In this document: positions 54,118-64,000 of the stretch, one piece after another
Layout: each line of letters starts with the position of its first letter
Numbering within the stretch: the stretch's first letter is position 1
From: Mycobacterium sp. JS623
GTDB lineage: Bacteria > Actinomycetota > Actinomycetes > Mycobacteriales > Mycobacteriaceae
DNA: 64,000 nt
Assembly (NCBI RefSeq): GCF_000328565.1
Contig: NC_019966.1
Span: 1,488,001 to 1,552,000, forward strand
Reading direction: 5' to 3'
Notes under the pieces: generated by a model
Told to the model about the DNA's origin: nothing
Database searches by the model: none
The model's input: only the letters and a program-made list of their open reading frames with translations
Translations under genes and position numbers: made by a program

Positions 54118-54891
54118 TCAGCCCTCGATCTGGCGCTTGTTCCGCTCGGAGACGGCACGGAACTGATCGCCGAGCCCGTCGAAGTCCCGGTGCTGCGCGA
54201 ACGCGATCTTCTCCTCCGCGGCCAGCCCCGGGTCGACCATAGCGGCCGCACCGGTCGTGTAAATCTCCTTGAGCCCCAACATGACTGGGCCAGACACCTC
54301 GGCGATCTGGCTGGCCAGCTCAAGCGCCCGGTCGAGCAGCCGGTCGTGCGGCACCACCTCGGTGACCAACCCGATGCGCTCGGCGCGCGCAGCGTCGACC
54401 ACCTCGCCCGTCATCGACAGTCGACGCGCCATCGCGAGGCCGACGAGCTGCGGCAGTCGCGCCGTCATGCCGCCACCTGGCAGAATGCCGACGCGGGCAT
54501 GCGTGTCGGCGAACACCGCACGCTCCGATGCCACCAGGAAGTCACAGCCGAGGGCCATCTCCAGGCCGCCGGTGAAGCATGCCCCGTTGATCGCGCCGAT
54601 GATCGGTGTGCGCATCTTCGCGACAGCGGCGATGCAACTCTGCGAACGGAACTCCTCGAAATACTTCAGCCCGTCGCGCTGGGCCTCCTTGAGGTCGACT
54701 CCCGCGCAGAACGCCGGATCGGCACCCGTCAGGACCACCGCCCGCACGGACTCGTCCGCGTCGGATTCCGTCAGCGCCGTGTACGTCGCCCGGATCAGGT
54801 CTCGGCTCAACGCATTCCGGGCTTCAGGCCGATTCAGCGTCAGCAGCCTGACAGCGCCGTGGTCGGCGACGAGGACAAGCGATTCGGTCAT
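54118..54891 (-). CDS. Enoyl-CoA hydratase/isomerase family protein
   Basis: This 257-residue crotonase-fold protein has oxyanion-hole segments at PAFCAGVDLKEA and INGACFTGGLEMALGCD. The first catalytic Glu position is kept, but the second reads ADTHARVG without Glu, so classical hydration is uncertain. Its ATG overlaps the nuoN stop (ATGA), so it is translationally coupled to the respiratory operon. Confidence 0.88.
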   Translation of the reverse strand: MTESLVLVADHGAVRLLTLNRPEARNALSRDLIRATYTALTESDADESVRAVVLTGADPAFCAGVDLKEAQRDGLKYFEEFRSQSCIAAVAKMRTPIIGAINGACFTGGLEMALGCDFLVASERAVFADTHARVGILPGGGMTARLPQLVGLAMARRLSMTGEVVDAARAERIGLVTEVVPHDRLLDRALELASQIAEVSGPVMLGLKEIYTTGAAAMVDPGLAAEEKIAFAQHRDFDGLGDQFRAVSERNKRQIEG

Positions 54892-56462
54892 GGCAGGAAA
54901 TGATTGGCGGTATTCGCCAGGTCGAGCAGCGGCTGCGGCAACGCGCCCAGCGCGAACGTGACAGCCGCGGTGATCGTCACGACAGCAGTGCTCAATACGC
55001 TGGGCACCACCACCGCGGGCGCATCATCGGGCGGCTCGGTGAAGAACATCAACACGATCACCCGCACATAGAAGTACGCGGCCACCGCGCTGGCGATGAC
55101 ACCGATGACGACCAATGGAATCGCGCCGCCCTCACCAGCAGCCTTGAATACCGCGAACTTGCTGACAAATCCGCTGGTCAATGGGATGCCGGCAAAAGCG
55201 AGCAGGAACAGCGAAAAGACAATGCCGACAACGGGATACCGCCGACCGAGACCAGCCCACCGGGCAAGCGCAGTGTCCTCTTCGCCGGCAGGATTTCGAA
55301 CCAGACCCACCACGGCGAACGCGCCGACCGTGCTGAACCCGTAGGCGAACAGATAGAACAGCGTCGACGACACGCCTGCCTCGTTCTGCGCGATGACGCC
55401 GGTGAGGATGAAGCCGGTGTGTGCCACGGCCGAATACGCCAGCATCCGCTTGACGTCGTTTTGGGTCACGGCGGTGACGGTGCCGATCACCATCGTCAGG
55501 ATCGCGATCGCCCACATGACTGGCCGCCAGTCATCGTGCAGACCGGGCAGCGCGATGTAGAAGATGCGCAGCATCGCGCCGAACGCGGCGATCTTGGTGG
55601 CGGCAGCCATGAACGCGGTGATCGGGGTGGGAGCGCCCTGATACACGTCCGGAATCCAGGAGTGGAACGGCACGGCGCCGACTTTGAACAGCACGCCGAC
55701 GAGCAGTAGCCCGGTACCGATCAGCGCCAGCGACGTCTTGCCGGAGCCGGCCGCCACCGCGTCGGCGATGCCGTCGAGGTTCAGCGTGCCCGCATACCCG
55801 TAGAGCATGGCGACGCCGTAAAGGAAGAACGCCGACGAAAACGCGCCGAGCAGAAAGTATTTCACCGACGCTTCCTGCGAGAGCAGCCGCCGCCTGCGGG
55901 CAAGGCCGCACAGCAGGTACAGCGGTAGCGACAGCACTTCGAGCGCGATGAACATCGTCAGCAGATCATCGGCGGCAGGAAAAATGAGCATGCCGCCGAT
56001 GGCGAACATCGTCAGCGGGAACACCTCGGTCTGCATGACGCCTGCCTTGGTGGCCAGCTTCTCGACGACGCTGCCCGCGATGGCCGACGCCTGCGGGGTA
56101 AACCCATCCAGGCCAGGGCCCGGCTCCTCGTCGGCAGGCGCTGGGATGCGGCGTTCGGCGATCAGCAGGATGCCGAGCACTCCGACCAGCAGGATGGTGG
56201 CCTGAAGGAACAGGGTCGGGGCGTCGACGGCCACCGCGCCGCCAACCGCGGTTCGTCCGGGACTGCCCTTCAGGTCGCTTGTCAGTCCGACGACTGCCAC
56301 AAACGCGGCGGCCAGCCCTCCGATGCTGAGCACCAACTGCGCGACGTAGCGCTGCTGGCGTGGCAGGAAAGCCTCGACGAGCACGCCGGCGACGGCCACC
56401 CCGAGCACGATCAGCATGGGGGACAGCAGGCCGTATTCGACGCTGGGGGTAGGTAGGTTCAT
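54888..56462 (-). CDS. nuoN: NADH-quinone oxidoreductase subunit N
   Basis: NuoN (524 residues) is one of the three antiporter-like proton-pumping subunits of complex I, with about 14 membrane helices. Diagnostic segments are FSSAFFLYGVAMLYGYAGT, VGAVPFHSWIPDVYQGAPTP and DVKRMLAYSAVAHTGFIL. It is the last nuo gene and overlaps nuoM by four bases. Complex I would reoxidise NADH, including that made by formate dehydrogenase. Confidence 0.95.
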   Translation of the reverse strand: MNLPTPSVEYGLLSPMLIVLGVAVAGVLVEAFLPRQQRYVAQLVLSIGGLAAAFVAVVGLTSDLKGSPGRTAVGGAVAVDAPTLFLQATILLVGVLGILLIAERRIPAPADEEPGPGLDGFTPQASAIAGSVVEKLATKAGVMQTEVFPLTMFAIGGMLIFPAADDLLTMFIALEVLSLPLYLLCGLARRRRLLSQEASVKYFLLGAFSSAFFLYGVAMLYGYAGTLNLDGIADAVAAGSGKTSLALIGTGLLLVGVLFKVGAVPFHSWIPDVYQGAPTPITAFMAAATKIAAFGAMLRIFYIALPGLHDDWRPVMWAIAILTMVIGTVTAVTQNDVKRMLAYSAVAHTGFILTGVIAQNEAGVSSTLFYLFAYGFSTVGAFAVVGLVRNPAGEEDTALARWAGLGRRYPVVGIVFSLFLLAFAGIPLTSGFVSKFAVFKAAGEGGAIPLVVIGVIASAVAAYFYVRVIVLMFFTEPPDDAPAVVVPSVLSTAVVTITAAVTFALGALPQPLLDLANTANHFLP

Positions 56463-58024
56463 CGTGCCGGCCCTTCCGCCATCTTCGGTGCCGGGTCAGG
56501 CTGGTTGATAGTGGTCAGCGTGTGACTGACCGCCGGGTTGATCACATCGAGAGCCGGTTTCGGATACACGCCGAGCAGCAGCAGTAGCGCGATAAGCGGT
56601 GCGACGACCAGGATTTCGCGCGGCACCAAGTCGCGCAACCGATCGTTGTCCTCCTTGATCGGGCCGCCCATCATCCGCTGGTAGGCCCAGAGGATGTAGA
56701 GCGCCGAGAGCACAAGGGCCAACGAGGCGAACACCGCGAACGCCGGATAGCGGGTGAATGTTCCAATCAGCACCAGGAATTCGCTGATGAACGGGGCCAG
56801 ACCGGGCAGCGACAACGTCGCGAGACCAGCCACCAGGAACGTACCGGCCAGCACCGGCGCAACCTTCTGCACACCGCCGTAGGCGTTGATCAGGCGAGTG
56901 CCCCTGCGCGACACCAGGAATCCGGCGATCAGGAACAGCGCCGCGGTCGAGATGCCGTGGTTGACCATGTACAGCGTCGACCCGGATTGGCCCTGGCTGG
57001 TCATCACGAAGATACCGAGGATGATGAAGCCGAAGTGCGAGATCGACGTGTAGGCGATCAGTCGCATCACGTCGACCTGACCGATCGCGACGATCGCGCC
57101 GTAGACGATGCCGATCACGGCCAGTGTGATGATCAGTGGCCGGAAATACGTTGACGCGTCAGGGAACAACTGCAGGCAGTAGCGCAGCATGCCGAACGTG
57201 CCGACCTTGTCCATGACGGCCATCATGAGCACGGCGCTGGCCGGGGTGGCCTCTACCGCGGCGTCGGGCAACCATCGATGGAACGGCCAGAGCGGCGCCT
57301 TGACCGCGAAGGCGAACATGAACCCGCCGAACAACAGGTTCATCACCGCCGGGCTCATCACAAACTGGCCGCTGGACACCGCGGTGACGATCGCGCGGAA
57401 GTCGAACGTGCCCCCTGCGAACGCGTCACTCTGCGCGGTCACCACGTATAGGCCGATTACCGCGGCGAGCATGATCAGCCCGCCAAACAGGTTGTACAGC
57501 AGGAACTTCACCGCTGCCTTAGAACGGTTCTCGCCGCCGAACCCGCCGATCAGGAAGTACATCGGGATCAGCATGGCCTCGAAGAACACGTAGAACAGCA
57601 GCACGTCCAGCGAGACGAGCGACATCAGCACCATGCCCTCGACGGCCAGCGTCAGTGCGAAGTACGTGTGCACCGATCGTCCCGCCCAGCCGATCTGGTC
57701 GCTGGCGTCGTTCCAGCCCGCGATGATCAGCAGTGGCACCAGGACGGCGGTGAGCACCACGATGGCAAGCGCGATGCCGTCGACGCCCAGGATGTAGCCG
57801 GTCCCGAAAGACGGGATCCACTTGTGGTTTTCGACGAACTGGTACTGATCGCCGCCCGGCCTGAAGCCGACCGCGACCACCAGCGTCACCGCGAGCACGG
57901 CCAACGAGGTCACCAGTGCGAGCCACTTGGCCATGACGCGTTGCGCTGCGGGCAGCACCATCACCAGTGCCGCACCGAGCATCGGGATCGCCCACAGGAT
58001 CGTGAGCCACGGGATAGACGTCAC
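56459..58024 (-). CDS. nuoM: NADH-quinone oxidoreductase subunit M
   Basis: NuoM (521 residues) is an antiporter-like membrane subunit of complex I ([37 protein letters not shown], [14 protein letters not shown]). The GTG at 58024 overlaps the nuoL stop (GTGA) and begins [18 protein letters not shown]. The open frame further upstream is only a shadow of nuoL. Confidence 0.94.
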   Translation of the reverse strand: MTSIPWLTILWAIPMLGAALVMVLPAAQRVMAKWLALVTSLAVLAVTLVVAVGFRPGGDQYQFVENHKWIPSFGTGYILGVDGIALAIVVLTAVLVPLLIIAGWNDASDQIGWAGRSVHTYFALTLAVEGMVLMSLVSLDVLLFYVFFEAMLIPMYFLIGGFGGENRSKAAVKFLLYNLFGGLIMLAAVIGLYVVTAQSDAFAGGTFDFRAIVTAVSSGQFVMSPAVMNLLFGGFMFAFAVKAPLWPFHRWLPDAAVEATPASAVLMMAVMDKVGTFGMLRYCLQLFPDASTYFRPLIITLAVIGIVYGAIVAIGQVDVMRLIAYTSISHFGFIILGIFVMTSQGQSGSTLYMVNHGISTAALFLIAGFLVSRRGTRLINAYGGVQKVAPVLAGTFLVAGLATLSLPGLAPFISEFLVLIGTFTRYPAFAVFASLALVLSALYILWAYQRMMGGPIKEDNDRLRDLVPREILVVAPLIALLLLLGVYPKPALDVINPAVSHTLTTINQPDPAPKMAEGPAR

Positions 58025-59901
58025 CACAGCTGCACCGCCAGGATCGCGGCGACCACAAGGGCCGCACCGGCCAACATCGACAGGGCGTACGAGCGGGCGA
58101 ATCCGGTTTGCAATTGCCGGAATCCGTCCGAGATTCGGCCGACGATGGCGGCCAGTCCGTTGGCGGCGCCGTCGACCGCGTCGTCGTCGATCTCGACGAG
58201 TCCCTCGGTGAGCTGCCAACCGGGCCGCATGAACACCCGCTCGTTGAAGGCGTCCCCGTAGAGATCCCGGCGGGCCGCAACGGTGAGTGCCGAACCCGCC
58301 GGCACCCCTTCGGGCACCGGGCGCCCGGCGTACATGCGGTACGCGAGCGCGATTCCGACGGCGACCACAACGAGAATCACCGTGGTGGCCACCCACACCG
58401 GCGTCGCGTGTGCCTCCTCATGCGCGCCGACGACCGGTTCGAGCCAATGCTGCAGGGTGCCGCCGATCGCGAAAAAGCCGCCGGAGAACACCGAGCCGAC
58501 GGCCAACAGGATCATCGGCCACGTCATGACGGCGGGTGACTCGTGCGGGTGAACGTCGTCAGCCCAACGCTTTTCGCCGAAGAACGTCATCAGCATCACG
58601 CGGGTCATGTAGAACGCGGTGATGCCTGCGCCGAGGATCGCGGCGGCACCGAGGATCGGGCCTTTGATTCCGCCGCTGCCAAGCGCGGCCTCGATGATGC
58701 CGTCCTTGGAGAAGAAGCCGGCCAGCGGCGGGACGCCGATGATCGCGAGGTAGCCGAGCCCGAATGTCGCGAACGTGATCGGCAGCGCCTTGCGCAGGCC
58801 GCCGTAGCGGCGCATGTTCACCTCGTCGTTCATGGCGTGCATGACCGAGCCGGCGCCGAGGAACAGGCCGGCCTTGAAGAAGCCGTGGGTGAGCAGGTGC
58901 ATGATCGCGAACGCGTAGCCGGCGGGGCCGAGGCCTGCGGCCAGCACCATGTAGCCGATCTGCGACATGGTCGAGGCGGCAAGCGCCTTTTTGATGTCGT
59001 CCTTGGCGCAGCCGACGATTGCGCCGAACAACAACGTCACCGCGCCGACGATCACGACGCCCAGCTGGGCGTTGGGCGCCAAGTTGAATACCGGACCCGA
59101 CCGCACAATCAGGTACACGCCAGCGGTGACCATGGTGGCGGCGTGGATGAGCGCGGACACCGGCGTCGGGCCCTCCATCGCGTCGCCGAGCCAGGACTGC
59201 AGCGGCACCTGTGCCGACTTGCCGCACGCGGCGAGCAACAGCAATAAGCCGATCGCGGTCAGTACGCCTTCACTGAGCTTCGGTGCGGCCGAGAAGACTC
59301 CCGCGTAAGAGATCGACCCGATGTAGGCGAACATCACCATCAGCGCGATGGCAAGCCCCATGTCGCCGACGCGGTTGACCACAAAGGCCTTCTTGGCCGC
59401 CGTTGCCGCGGTGGGCTTGTGCTGCCAGAAGCCGATCAGCAGGTAGGACGCCAGGCCGACGCCTTCCCACCCGACGTACAGTCCGAGGTAGTTGTCGGCG
59501 AGCACCAGTAGCAGCATCGCGGCGAGGAACAGATTGAGGTAAGCGAAAAACCGTCTGCGCTCAGGATCTACGGCCATGTAGCCGATCGAGTAGATGTGGA
59601 TCAGCGAGCCGACGCCGGTGATCAGCAGCACGAAGCACATCGAGAGTGCGTCGAGTTGCAGGCCAAAGTCCACCTGCAGTCGAGCCACCGGCACCCAGGA
59701 GAACAGGGCCTGGTGAACCACCCGGTCTTCTGCATGGCGGCCGAGCATGTCGACGAAAAGCACGGCGCCCGCACCGAACGAGGACAGCGAGGCCAGGCAG
59801 CCCAGCAGGTGACCCCAGCTGTTGGTTCGTCTGCCTGCGAGCAGAAGGATGGCGGCCCCCGCCAGTGGGAGGGCGATCACCAGCCACACAAGAGTTGTCA
59901 T
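58021..59901 (-). CDS. nuoL: NADH-quinone oxidoreductase subunit L
   Basis: NuoL (626 residues) is the largest proton-pumping subunit of complex I ([58 protein letters not shown]). It includes the long C-terminal lateral helix region. ATG 59901 is seven bases after the nuoK stop. Confidence 0.95.
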   Translation of the reverse strand: MTTLVWLVIALPLAGAAILLLAGRRTNSWGHLLGCLASLSSFGAGAVLFVDMLGRHAEDRVVHQALFSWVPVARLQVDFGLQLDALSMCFVLLITGVGSLIHIYSIGYMAVDPERRRFFAYLNLFLAAMLLLVLADNYLGLYVGWEGVGLASYLLIGFWQHKPTAATAAKKAFVVNRVGDMGLAIALMVMFAYIGSISYAGVFSAAPKLSEGVLTAIGLLLLLAACGKSAQVPLQSWLGDAMEGPTPVSALIHAATMVTAGVYLIVRSGPVFNLAPNAQLGVVIVGAVTLLFGAIVGCAKDDIKKALAASTMSQIGYMVLAAGLGPAGYAFAIMHLLTHGFFKAGLFLGAGSVMHAMNDEVNMRRYGGLRKALPITFATFGLGYLAIIGVPPLAGFFSKDGIIEAALGSGGIKGPILGAAAILGAGITAFYMTRVMLMTFFGEKRWADDVHPHESPAVMTWPMILLAVGSVFSGGFFAIGGTLQHWLEPVVGAHEEAHATPVWVATTVILVVVAVGIALAYRMYAGRPVPEGVPAGSALTVAARRDLYGDAFNERVFMRPGWQLTEGLVEIDDDAVDGAANGLAAIVGRISDGFRQLQTGFARSYALSMLAGAALVVAAILAVQLW

Positions 59902-59908
59902 GGCAGCC

Positions 59909-60208
59909 TTAGTGTTTCAGCAGACTGGCTTCGTCGACCGAAGCCGACCGGCGGGTGCGGAAGATGGTCATGATGATCGCGAGCCCGACTACGACCTCAC
60001 ATGCGGCCACCACCATGGTGAAGAACGCCACCACTTGGCCGTCCAGATGGCCGTGCATGCGCGAGAACGCGACGAACGCGAGGTTCGCTGCGTTGAGCAT
60101 CAGCTCCACGCACATGAACATCACGATTGCATTGCGGCGCAACAGCACTCCTGCCGCGCCGATGGTGAACAACAGCGCCGACAGGTAGAGGTAGTTGTCG
60201 GGATTCAT
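59909..60208 (-). CDS. nuoK: NADH-quinone oxidoreductase subunit K
   Basis: NuoK (99 residues) has three membrane helices with the conserved [20 protein letters not shown] segment, including the key helix-2 Glu. It overlaps nuoJ by ATGA. Length is normal for the family. Confidence 0.95.
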   Translation of the reverse strand: MNPDNYLYLSALLFTIGAAGVLLRRNAIVMFMCVELMLNAANLAFVAFSRMHGHLDGQVVAFFTMVVAACEVVVGLAIIMTIFRTRRSASVDEASLLKH

Positions 60209-60975
60209 TCGTTACCCGCACTGCCGTTGGTCTGACTGACGGTGCGCTTCTGCAGGATCGGGCTTACGGACAGCTCTGAGGCAGACCCGTCAGGAAGTCG
60301 GGCGGCGATGTCGACGGCGTTGTTGCGGGCATACACACCGGGATTGGGCAGCGTGGTGGGGTGTCCCCCGGGCATGAAACGTTCCTGCGCCAGCTCCCGT
60401 TGGGTCTTGCGTCGCTCGAACCGCTCGCGGTGCGCCAGCACCATCGCGCCGAGGGCGGCGGTGATCAGCAGCGCGCCGGTCAGTTCGAACGCCCACAGGT
60501 ACTTGGTGAAGATCAGCACCGCCAGTCCCTGGACGTTGCCGCCGGCGTTGGCCTCCGCGAGCCCGGTGTAGCCGTTCACCGAAACGCTGCCGATACCTGC
60601 GATGACAAGAACGCCGAAGCCCAGCCCGACGACGATCGCCGCAACGCGTTGTCCCCGAATGGTTTCGACAAGCGATTCAGAGGAGTCGACGCCGATGAGC
60701 ATCAGCACGAACAGAAAGAGCATCATCACCGCGCCGGTGTACACCACCACCTGCACGACGCCGAGGAACAGCGCACCCTGCGCGATGTAGAAGACCGCCA
60801 GCACGATCATGGTGGTGGCAAGGAACATCGCGGAGTACACCGCCTTCGGCGCGGACACCACGCCGATTGCGCCGAGCACCGCGACCGTCCCCAGCACCCA
60901 GAACAGCACTGCTTCCGTCGTGGAGGTGTGCCCTGCGGCTTCCGTGGGGAGCGCGGCGACGAACTCGACCGTCAC
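60205..60975 (-). CDS. nuoJ: NADH-quinone oxidoreductase subunit J
   Basis: NuoJ (256 residues) has five membrane helices with [20 protein letters not shown], followed by a longer polar C-terminal tail usual in actinobacteria. The GTG at 60975 overlaps the nuoI stop (GTGA). Confidence 0.94.
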   Translation of the reverse strand: MTVEFVAALPTEAAGHTSTTEAVLFWVLGTVAVLGAIGVVSAPKAVYSAMFLATTMIVLAVFYIAQGALFLGVVQVVVYTGAVMMLFLFVLMLIGVDSSESLVETIRGQRVAAIVVGLGFGVLVIAGIGSVSVNGYTGLAEANAGGNVQGLAVLIFTKYLWAFELTGALLITAALGAMVLAHRERFERRKTQRELAQERFMPGGHPTTLPNPGVYARNNAVDIAARLPDGSASELSVSPILQKRTVSQTNGSAGNE

Positions 60976-61523
60976 TTGGCATCCTCTTTGACGGCTTCTG
61001 CTCCCTGCGTGCCCGAAATCGGCTTGATGTTGCCCCGGTAGTAGTCCTCGTCGGTGCTTCCTGGGGCCATCTCGTGGGGCGGTGCCAGCATTCCTGGCTG
61101 CATCGGCGCGAGCAGCTTGTCCTTGCCCCAGATGAGGTCGGCGCGGTTGTCGTCGGCCATCTCGTATTCGTTGGTCATCGTGAGCGCACGTGTCGGGCAT
61201 GCCTCGATGCACAACCCGCAGCCGATGCACCGCAGATAGTTGATCTGGTAGACGCGGCCATAGCGTTCACCGGGCGAGAACCGTTCTTCTGCAGTGTTGT
61301 CCGCGCCCTCGACGTAGATGGCGTCGGCCGGGCAGGCCCATGCGCACAACTCACAGCCGATGCATTTCTCCAGCCCGTCGGGATACCGGTTGAGTTGATG
61401 CCGGCCGTGGTAGCGCTTTGCGACGGGGCCGGGCTTCTCGGGGTACTGCTCGGTGAGCCGCTTCTTGAACATGGTGGAGAACGTGACCCCGAAGCCGGCG
61501 ATCGCATCCAGGAACTTAGGCAT
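60972..61523 (-). CDS. nuoI: NADH-quinone oxidoreductase subunit I
   Basis: NuoI (183 residues) is the peripheral-arm ferredoxin subunit with two [4Fe-4S] motifs ([12 protein letters not shown] and [12 protein letters not shown]). It passes electrons toward quinone. ATG 61523 lies eight bases inside the end of nuoH, showing tight coupling. Confidence 0.95.
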   Translation of the reverse strand: MPKFLDAIAGFGVTFSTMFKKRLTEQYPEKPGPVAKRYHGRHQLNRYPDGLEKCIGCELCAWACPADAIYVEGADNTAEERFSPGERYGRVYQINYLRCIGCGLCIEACPTRALTMTNEYEMADDNRADLIWGKDKLLAPMQPGMLAPPHEMAPGSTDEDYYRGNIKPISGTQGAEAVKEDAK

Positions 61524-62760
61524 TTGACTTCTCCTTTGGCGCAATCTCCTTGGCCGCCGTCGGTAGCGGCGGCACTGGGAACGCGCCCGAATCAACGGCT
61601 TGCGCGGGAAGCTTTGCTGCGGTTCTCGACCGTAGCGATCTGGCCAACAGGAACAGGATGACCAGTGCTACGACGGTGCCGACGGTGATCAGCGCCGTCG
61701 TCAGTTGGTCATACCCCTGATTACGCAGCGCGCGCGTGCTGGAGACGATCATGATCCACACCAGGGAGACCGGAATCAGCACCTTCCAGCCCAGGCCCAT
61801 GAATTGGTCGTAGCGCATTCGGGGCAAGGTGGCACGCAACCAGAAGAAGAAGAACATGAAGGTCCAGACCTTCGCGACGAACCACAGCAGCGGCCACCAA
61901 CCGTGGTTCGCGCCTTCCCACATGTTGATCGGCCACGGGGCGTGCCACCCGCCGAGGAACAACGTCGTGGCCAGCGCCGAAACCGTTGTCATGTTGACGT
62001 ACTCGGCGAGCATGAACATCGCGAATTTGATCGACGAGTACTCGGTGTGGAATCCACCGACCAACTCGCCTTCGGCCTCGGGCAGATCGAAAGGGGCTCG
62101 GTTGGTTTCGCCGACCATCGACGTGAGGTAGACCAGGAACGACGGCAGCAGCGGGAAGATGTACCACAGGCCCTGCTGTGAGGCGACGATCCCAGAGGTC
62201 GACATCGTGCCCGCGTAGATGAAGACCGCCGCGAACGACAGAGCCATCGCGATCTCGTAGGAGATCACCTGGGCGCTCGATCGCAGCCCACCGAGCAGTG
62301 GGTAGGTGGAGCCGGATGCCCACCCCGCCAACACGATTCCGTACACCCCGATGGATGTCGCGGCAAGAACATAGAGCACCGCGACCGGCATGTCGGTCAG
62401 CTGCAGCGCGGTCCGATGTCCGAAGACGGACACCGCGCCGCCCATCGGGATGACGGCAAACGCGATGAACGCGGGCACTACCGAGATGACCGGCGCTGCA
62501 AGGTAAATGAACTTGTCCACTCCCGCGGGGATGAGGCCCTCTTTGAGGGCCAGCTTGACGCCGTCGACCAGAGATTGCAACAGCCCCCACGGGCCGACGC
62601 GATTGGGGCCAGGCCGCATCTGCATCCAGCCGAGGAGCTTGCGCTCGATCAGAATCGCGATCAGCACGGACAACATGAGGTACACGAAGACCAAGAGCGC
62701 CTTGACGATGATCAGCCACCACGGATCATGGCCGAACAGTGTGGGATCCGGATATGTCAT
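61516..62760 (-). CDS. nuoH: NADH-quinone oxidoreductase subunit H
   Basis: NuoH (414 residues) is the membrane subunit that forms the quinone chamber ([60 protein letters not shown]). A polar C-terminal tail is typical of mycobacteria. ATG 62760 overlaps the nuoG stop. Confidence 0.95.
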   Translation of the reverse strand: MTYPDPTLFGHDPWWLIIVKALLVFVYLMLSVLIAILIERKLLGWMQMRPGPNRVGPWGLLQSLVDGVKLALKEGLIPAGVDKFIYLAAPVISVVPAFIAFAVIPMGGAVSVFGHRTALQLTDMPVAVLYVLAATSIGVYGIVLAGWASGSTYPLLGGLRSSAQVISYEIAMALSFAAVFIYAGTMSTSGIVASQQGLWYIFPLLPSFLVYLTSMVGETNRAPFDLPEAEGELVGGFHTEYSSIKFAMFMLAEYVNMTTVSALATTLFLGGWHAPWPINMWEGANHGWWPLLWFVAKVWTFMFFFFWLRATLPRMRYDQFMGLGWKVLIPVSLVWIMIVSSTRALRNQGYDQLTTALITVGTVVALVILFLLARSLRSRTAAKLPAQAVDSGAFPVPPLPTAAKEIAPKEKSNA

Positions 62761-64000
62761 CGCTCTGCCCGTCCGATTGATACGGCGGAACCCGCCGTCA
62801 CGCCGAGTTGCGGATATACCGCCGAACCGGGGGAGTTGAGCGGCAACCACACGGTGTCGTCGACCATCTCCGTGATCGCCAGCGGCAGGGTGATAGTGCC
62901 GCGATCACTGCTCACTGTGACCAGATCGCCATCGGCTGCGCCGATTCCGGCGGCGGTGGCCGCTGACAACCGCGCGACGGGCGGCCGCGCGGTGCCGGCA
63001 AGATGCGGTTCGCCATCCTGTAGCCGTCCCGCGTCGAGCAGCATGCGCCAGCTCGCCAGCACGGCTTGTCCGTTGCCCGGGGCTGCTGGCGGCGCCGGTG
63101 TCTCCTGCGGGGAAGCGGTTCGCTGCCCTGCCCACAGACCCAGGCGCGCCATCTCGTCGCCTGCGACCCATGCGGACGCCATGTTCAGGTCGATCCCGAG
63201 CTCGTCGGACAGGAATGCCAGCACCCGCAAGTCCGGTAAAGCGTTGGTCTGCAGCGACGGCGCGAATGGGCGAATTCGCCCCTCCCAGTTCATGAAAGAG
63301 CCTGCCTTCTCCACGACCGGCGCGACGGGGAACACGACGTCGGCCAGACAGGTGACGGCGCTTTCTCGTAGCTCGAGGCTGACCACGAACGGCGCAGCGT
63401 CGATCGCGGTCAGTGCCGCGTCCGGGTCGGGCAGGTCGGCGAGCTCAACACCGCCGATGAGGAGTGCGCCGAGTTCACCGCTTCGCGCCGCGTCGAGGAT
63501 GCCCGCGGTGTCACGGCCCGGGGTCGACGGCAGGTCGCCGAAATTCCAGCCGGCGGCAGTCTGTTCGCGGGCCGATGCGTCGCTGACGGGTCGGCCGCCA
63601 GGCAGCAGCCCGGGTAGCGCACCAGCTTCCAACGCGCCGCGCTCTCCGGCCCGTCGGGGAATCCATGCCAGTCGGGCACCGGTTGCCGCGGCCAATTTTG
63701 CTGCGGCAGAAAGCGCTCCTGGAGACGTGGCCAGCCGCTCGCCGACGAGGATGATGGCACCCGGCATCCTCAGCTGCGCATCGTCGGCGAGGTTCTCCAG
63801 GGCGGCAGCCTCGCCGCCCGGCGTCGTCGCGATCAGCTCTCCGCGCATCTTGGTCAGGGCACGGGTGGCAAAGGGCGCTATCGCCTTGACCTGCACGCCG
63901 TTCTTGCGGACTGCCTTGCGCAGTCGCAGGAAGACGATGGGCGATTCCTCTTCGGGTTCGAAACCTGCAAGCAGCACCGACGGCGCCTTCTCCAGGTCGG
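62757..64000 (-). CDS. nuoG: NADH-quinone oxidoreductase subunit G, 5' part outside the window
   Basis: The frame is open through the right edge, so only about the last 414 residues of NuoG are visible. They cover part of the molybdopterin-like domain ([27 protein letters not shown]) and the C-terminal domain ([34 protein letters not shown]). The iron-sulfur N-terminus lies beyond 64000. It heads the visible part of the nuoG-N run. Confidence 0.92.
   Translation of the reverse strand, partial: DLEKAPSVLLAGFEPEEESPIVFLRLRKAVRKNGVQVKAIAPFATRALTKMRGELIATTPGGEAAALENLADDAQLRMPGAIILVGERLATSPGALSAAAKLAAATGARLAWIPRRAGERGALEAGALPGLLPGGRPVSDASAREQTAAGWNFGDLPSTPGRDTAGILDAARSGELGALLIGGVELADLPDPDAALTAIDAAPFVVSLELRESAVTCLADVVFPVAPVVEKAGSFMNWEGRIRPFAPSLQTNALPDLRVLAFLSDELGIDLNMASAWVAGDEMARLGLWAGQRTASPQETPAPPAAPGNGQAVLASWRMLLDAGRLQDGEPHLAGTARPPVARLSAATAAGIGAADGDLVTVSSDRGTITLPLAITEMVDDTVWLPLNSPGSAVYPQLGVTAGSAVSIGRAER

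Overview
The window looks like a chromosomal segment of a fast-growing mycobacterium (Mycolicibacterium-like). It has high GC with many GTG starts, an MmpS/MmpL pair, a split transhydrogenase (pntAa/pntAb/pntB), a 13E12-type DUF222/HNH gene, F420-type and Baeyer-Villiger oxidoreductases and a nuo operon. I saw no integrase, IS element, CRISPR array, tRNA or rRNA.

Layout. 1-4.6 kb: a partial DUF6319-like gene behind an SOS-box-like palindrome, then a tetR-mmpS-mmpL operon (minus). 4.6-9.8 kb: pntAa-pntAb-pntB-fdhF (minus). 9.9-12.4 kb: a PanE-like reductase and a pyruvate kinase (plus), divergent from pnt. 12.4-22.3 kb: a PAS protein, a LysR regulator, oxc, frc, and the NAD-dependent formate dehydrogenase genes fdsG-fdsB-fdsA-fdsD. 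22.6-24.3 kb: a DUF222/HNH gene and a small unknown protein. 24.3-34.5 kb: three OFA/OxlT-like MFS transporters, two more frc-like CoA-transferases, fdhD and two FCD-type GntR regulators. 34.7-40.5 kb: an IclR regulator, gcl-glxR-hyi with a hidden 36-codon leader gene, and glycerate kinase. 40.5-54.9 kb: ordinary lipid/xenobiotic oxidoreductase neighbourhood (quinone oxidoreductase, hydrolase, amine oxidase, LLM flavoprotein, two Baeyer-Villiger monooxygenases, a decayed AraC gene, a kinase, esterases, an enoyl-CoA hydratase). 54.9-64 kb: nuoN to nuoG (minus), nuoG cut by the window edge.

How it works together. About 4.6-40.5 kb reads as a nearly complete oxalotrophy island. OxlT-like carriers bring oxalate in. 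Frc makes oxalyl-CoA. Oxc decarboxylates it to formyl-CoA, Frc releases formate, and Fds (and perhaps FdhF) oxidises formate to CO2 and NADH. For carbon, a PanE-like enzyme is the natural candidate to reduce oxalyl-CoA to glyoxylate (the role known for PanE2 of Methylobacterium extorquens). Gcl, GlxR, Hyi and GlxK then lead to phosphoglycerate, with pyruvate kinase further down. PntAB would turn FDH-derived NADH into NADPH for the reductions.

The strongest unifying signal is a 13-bp palindrome, GCATAC-N-GTATGC, in front of pnt/panE, MFS1/fdhD, frc2, frc3 and hyi. I infer it is the operator of the two paralogous GntR proteins. A second 17-bp motif, ATTyCG-N5-CGrAAT, lies in front of iclR, hyi and glxK and is probably the IclR operator. 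A perfect 19-bp palindrome between lysR and oxc is probably the LysR site. Assignments of regulators to sites are inference.
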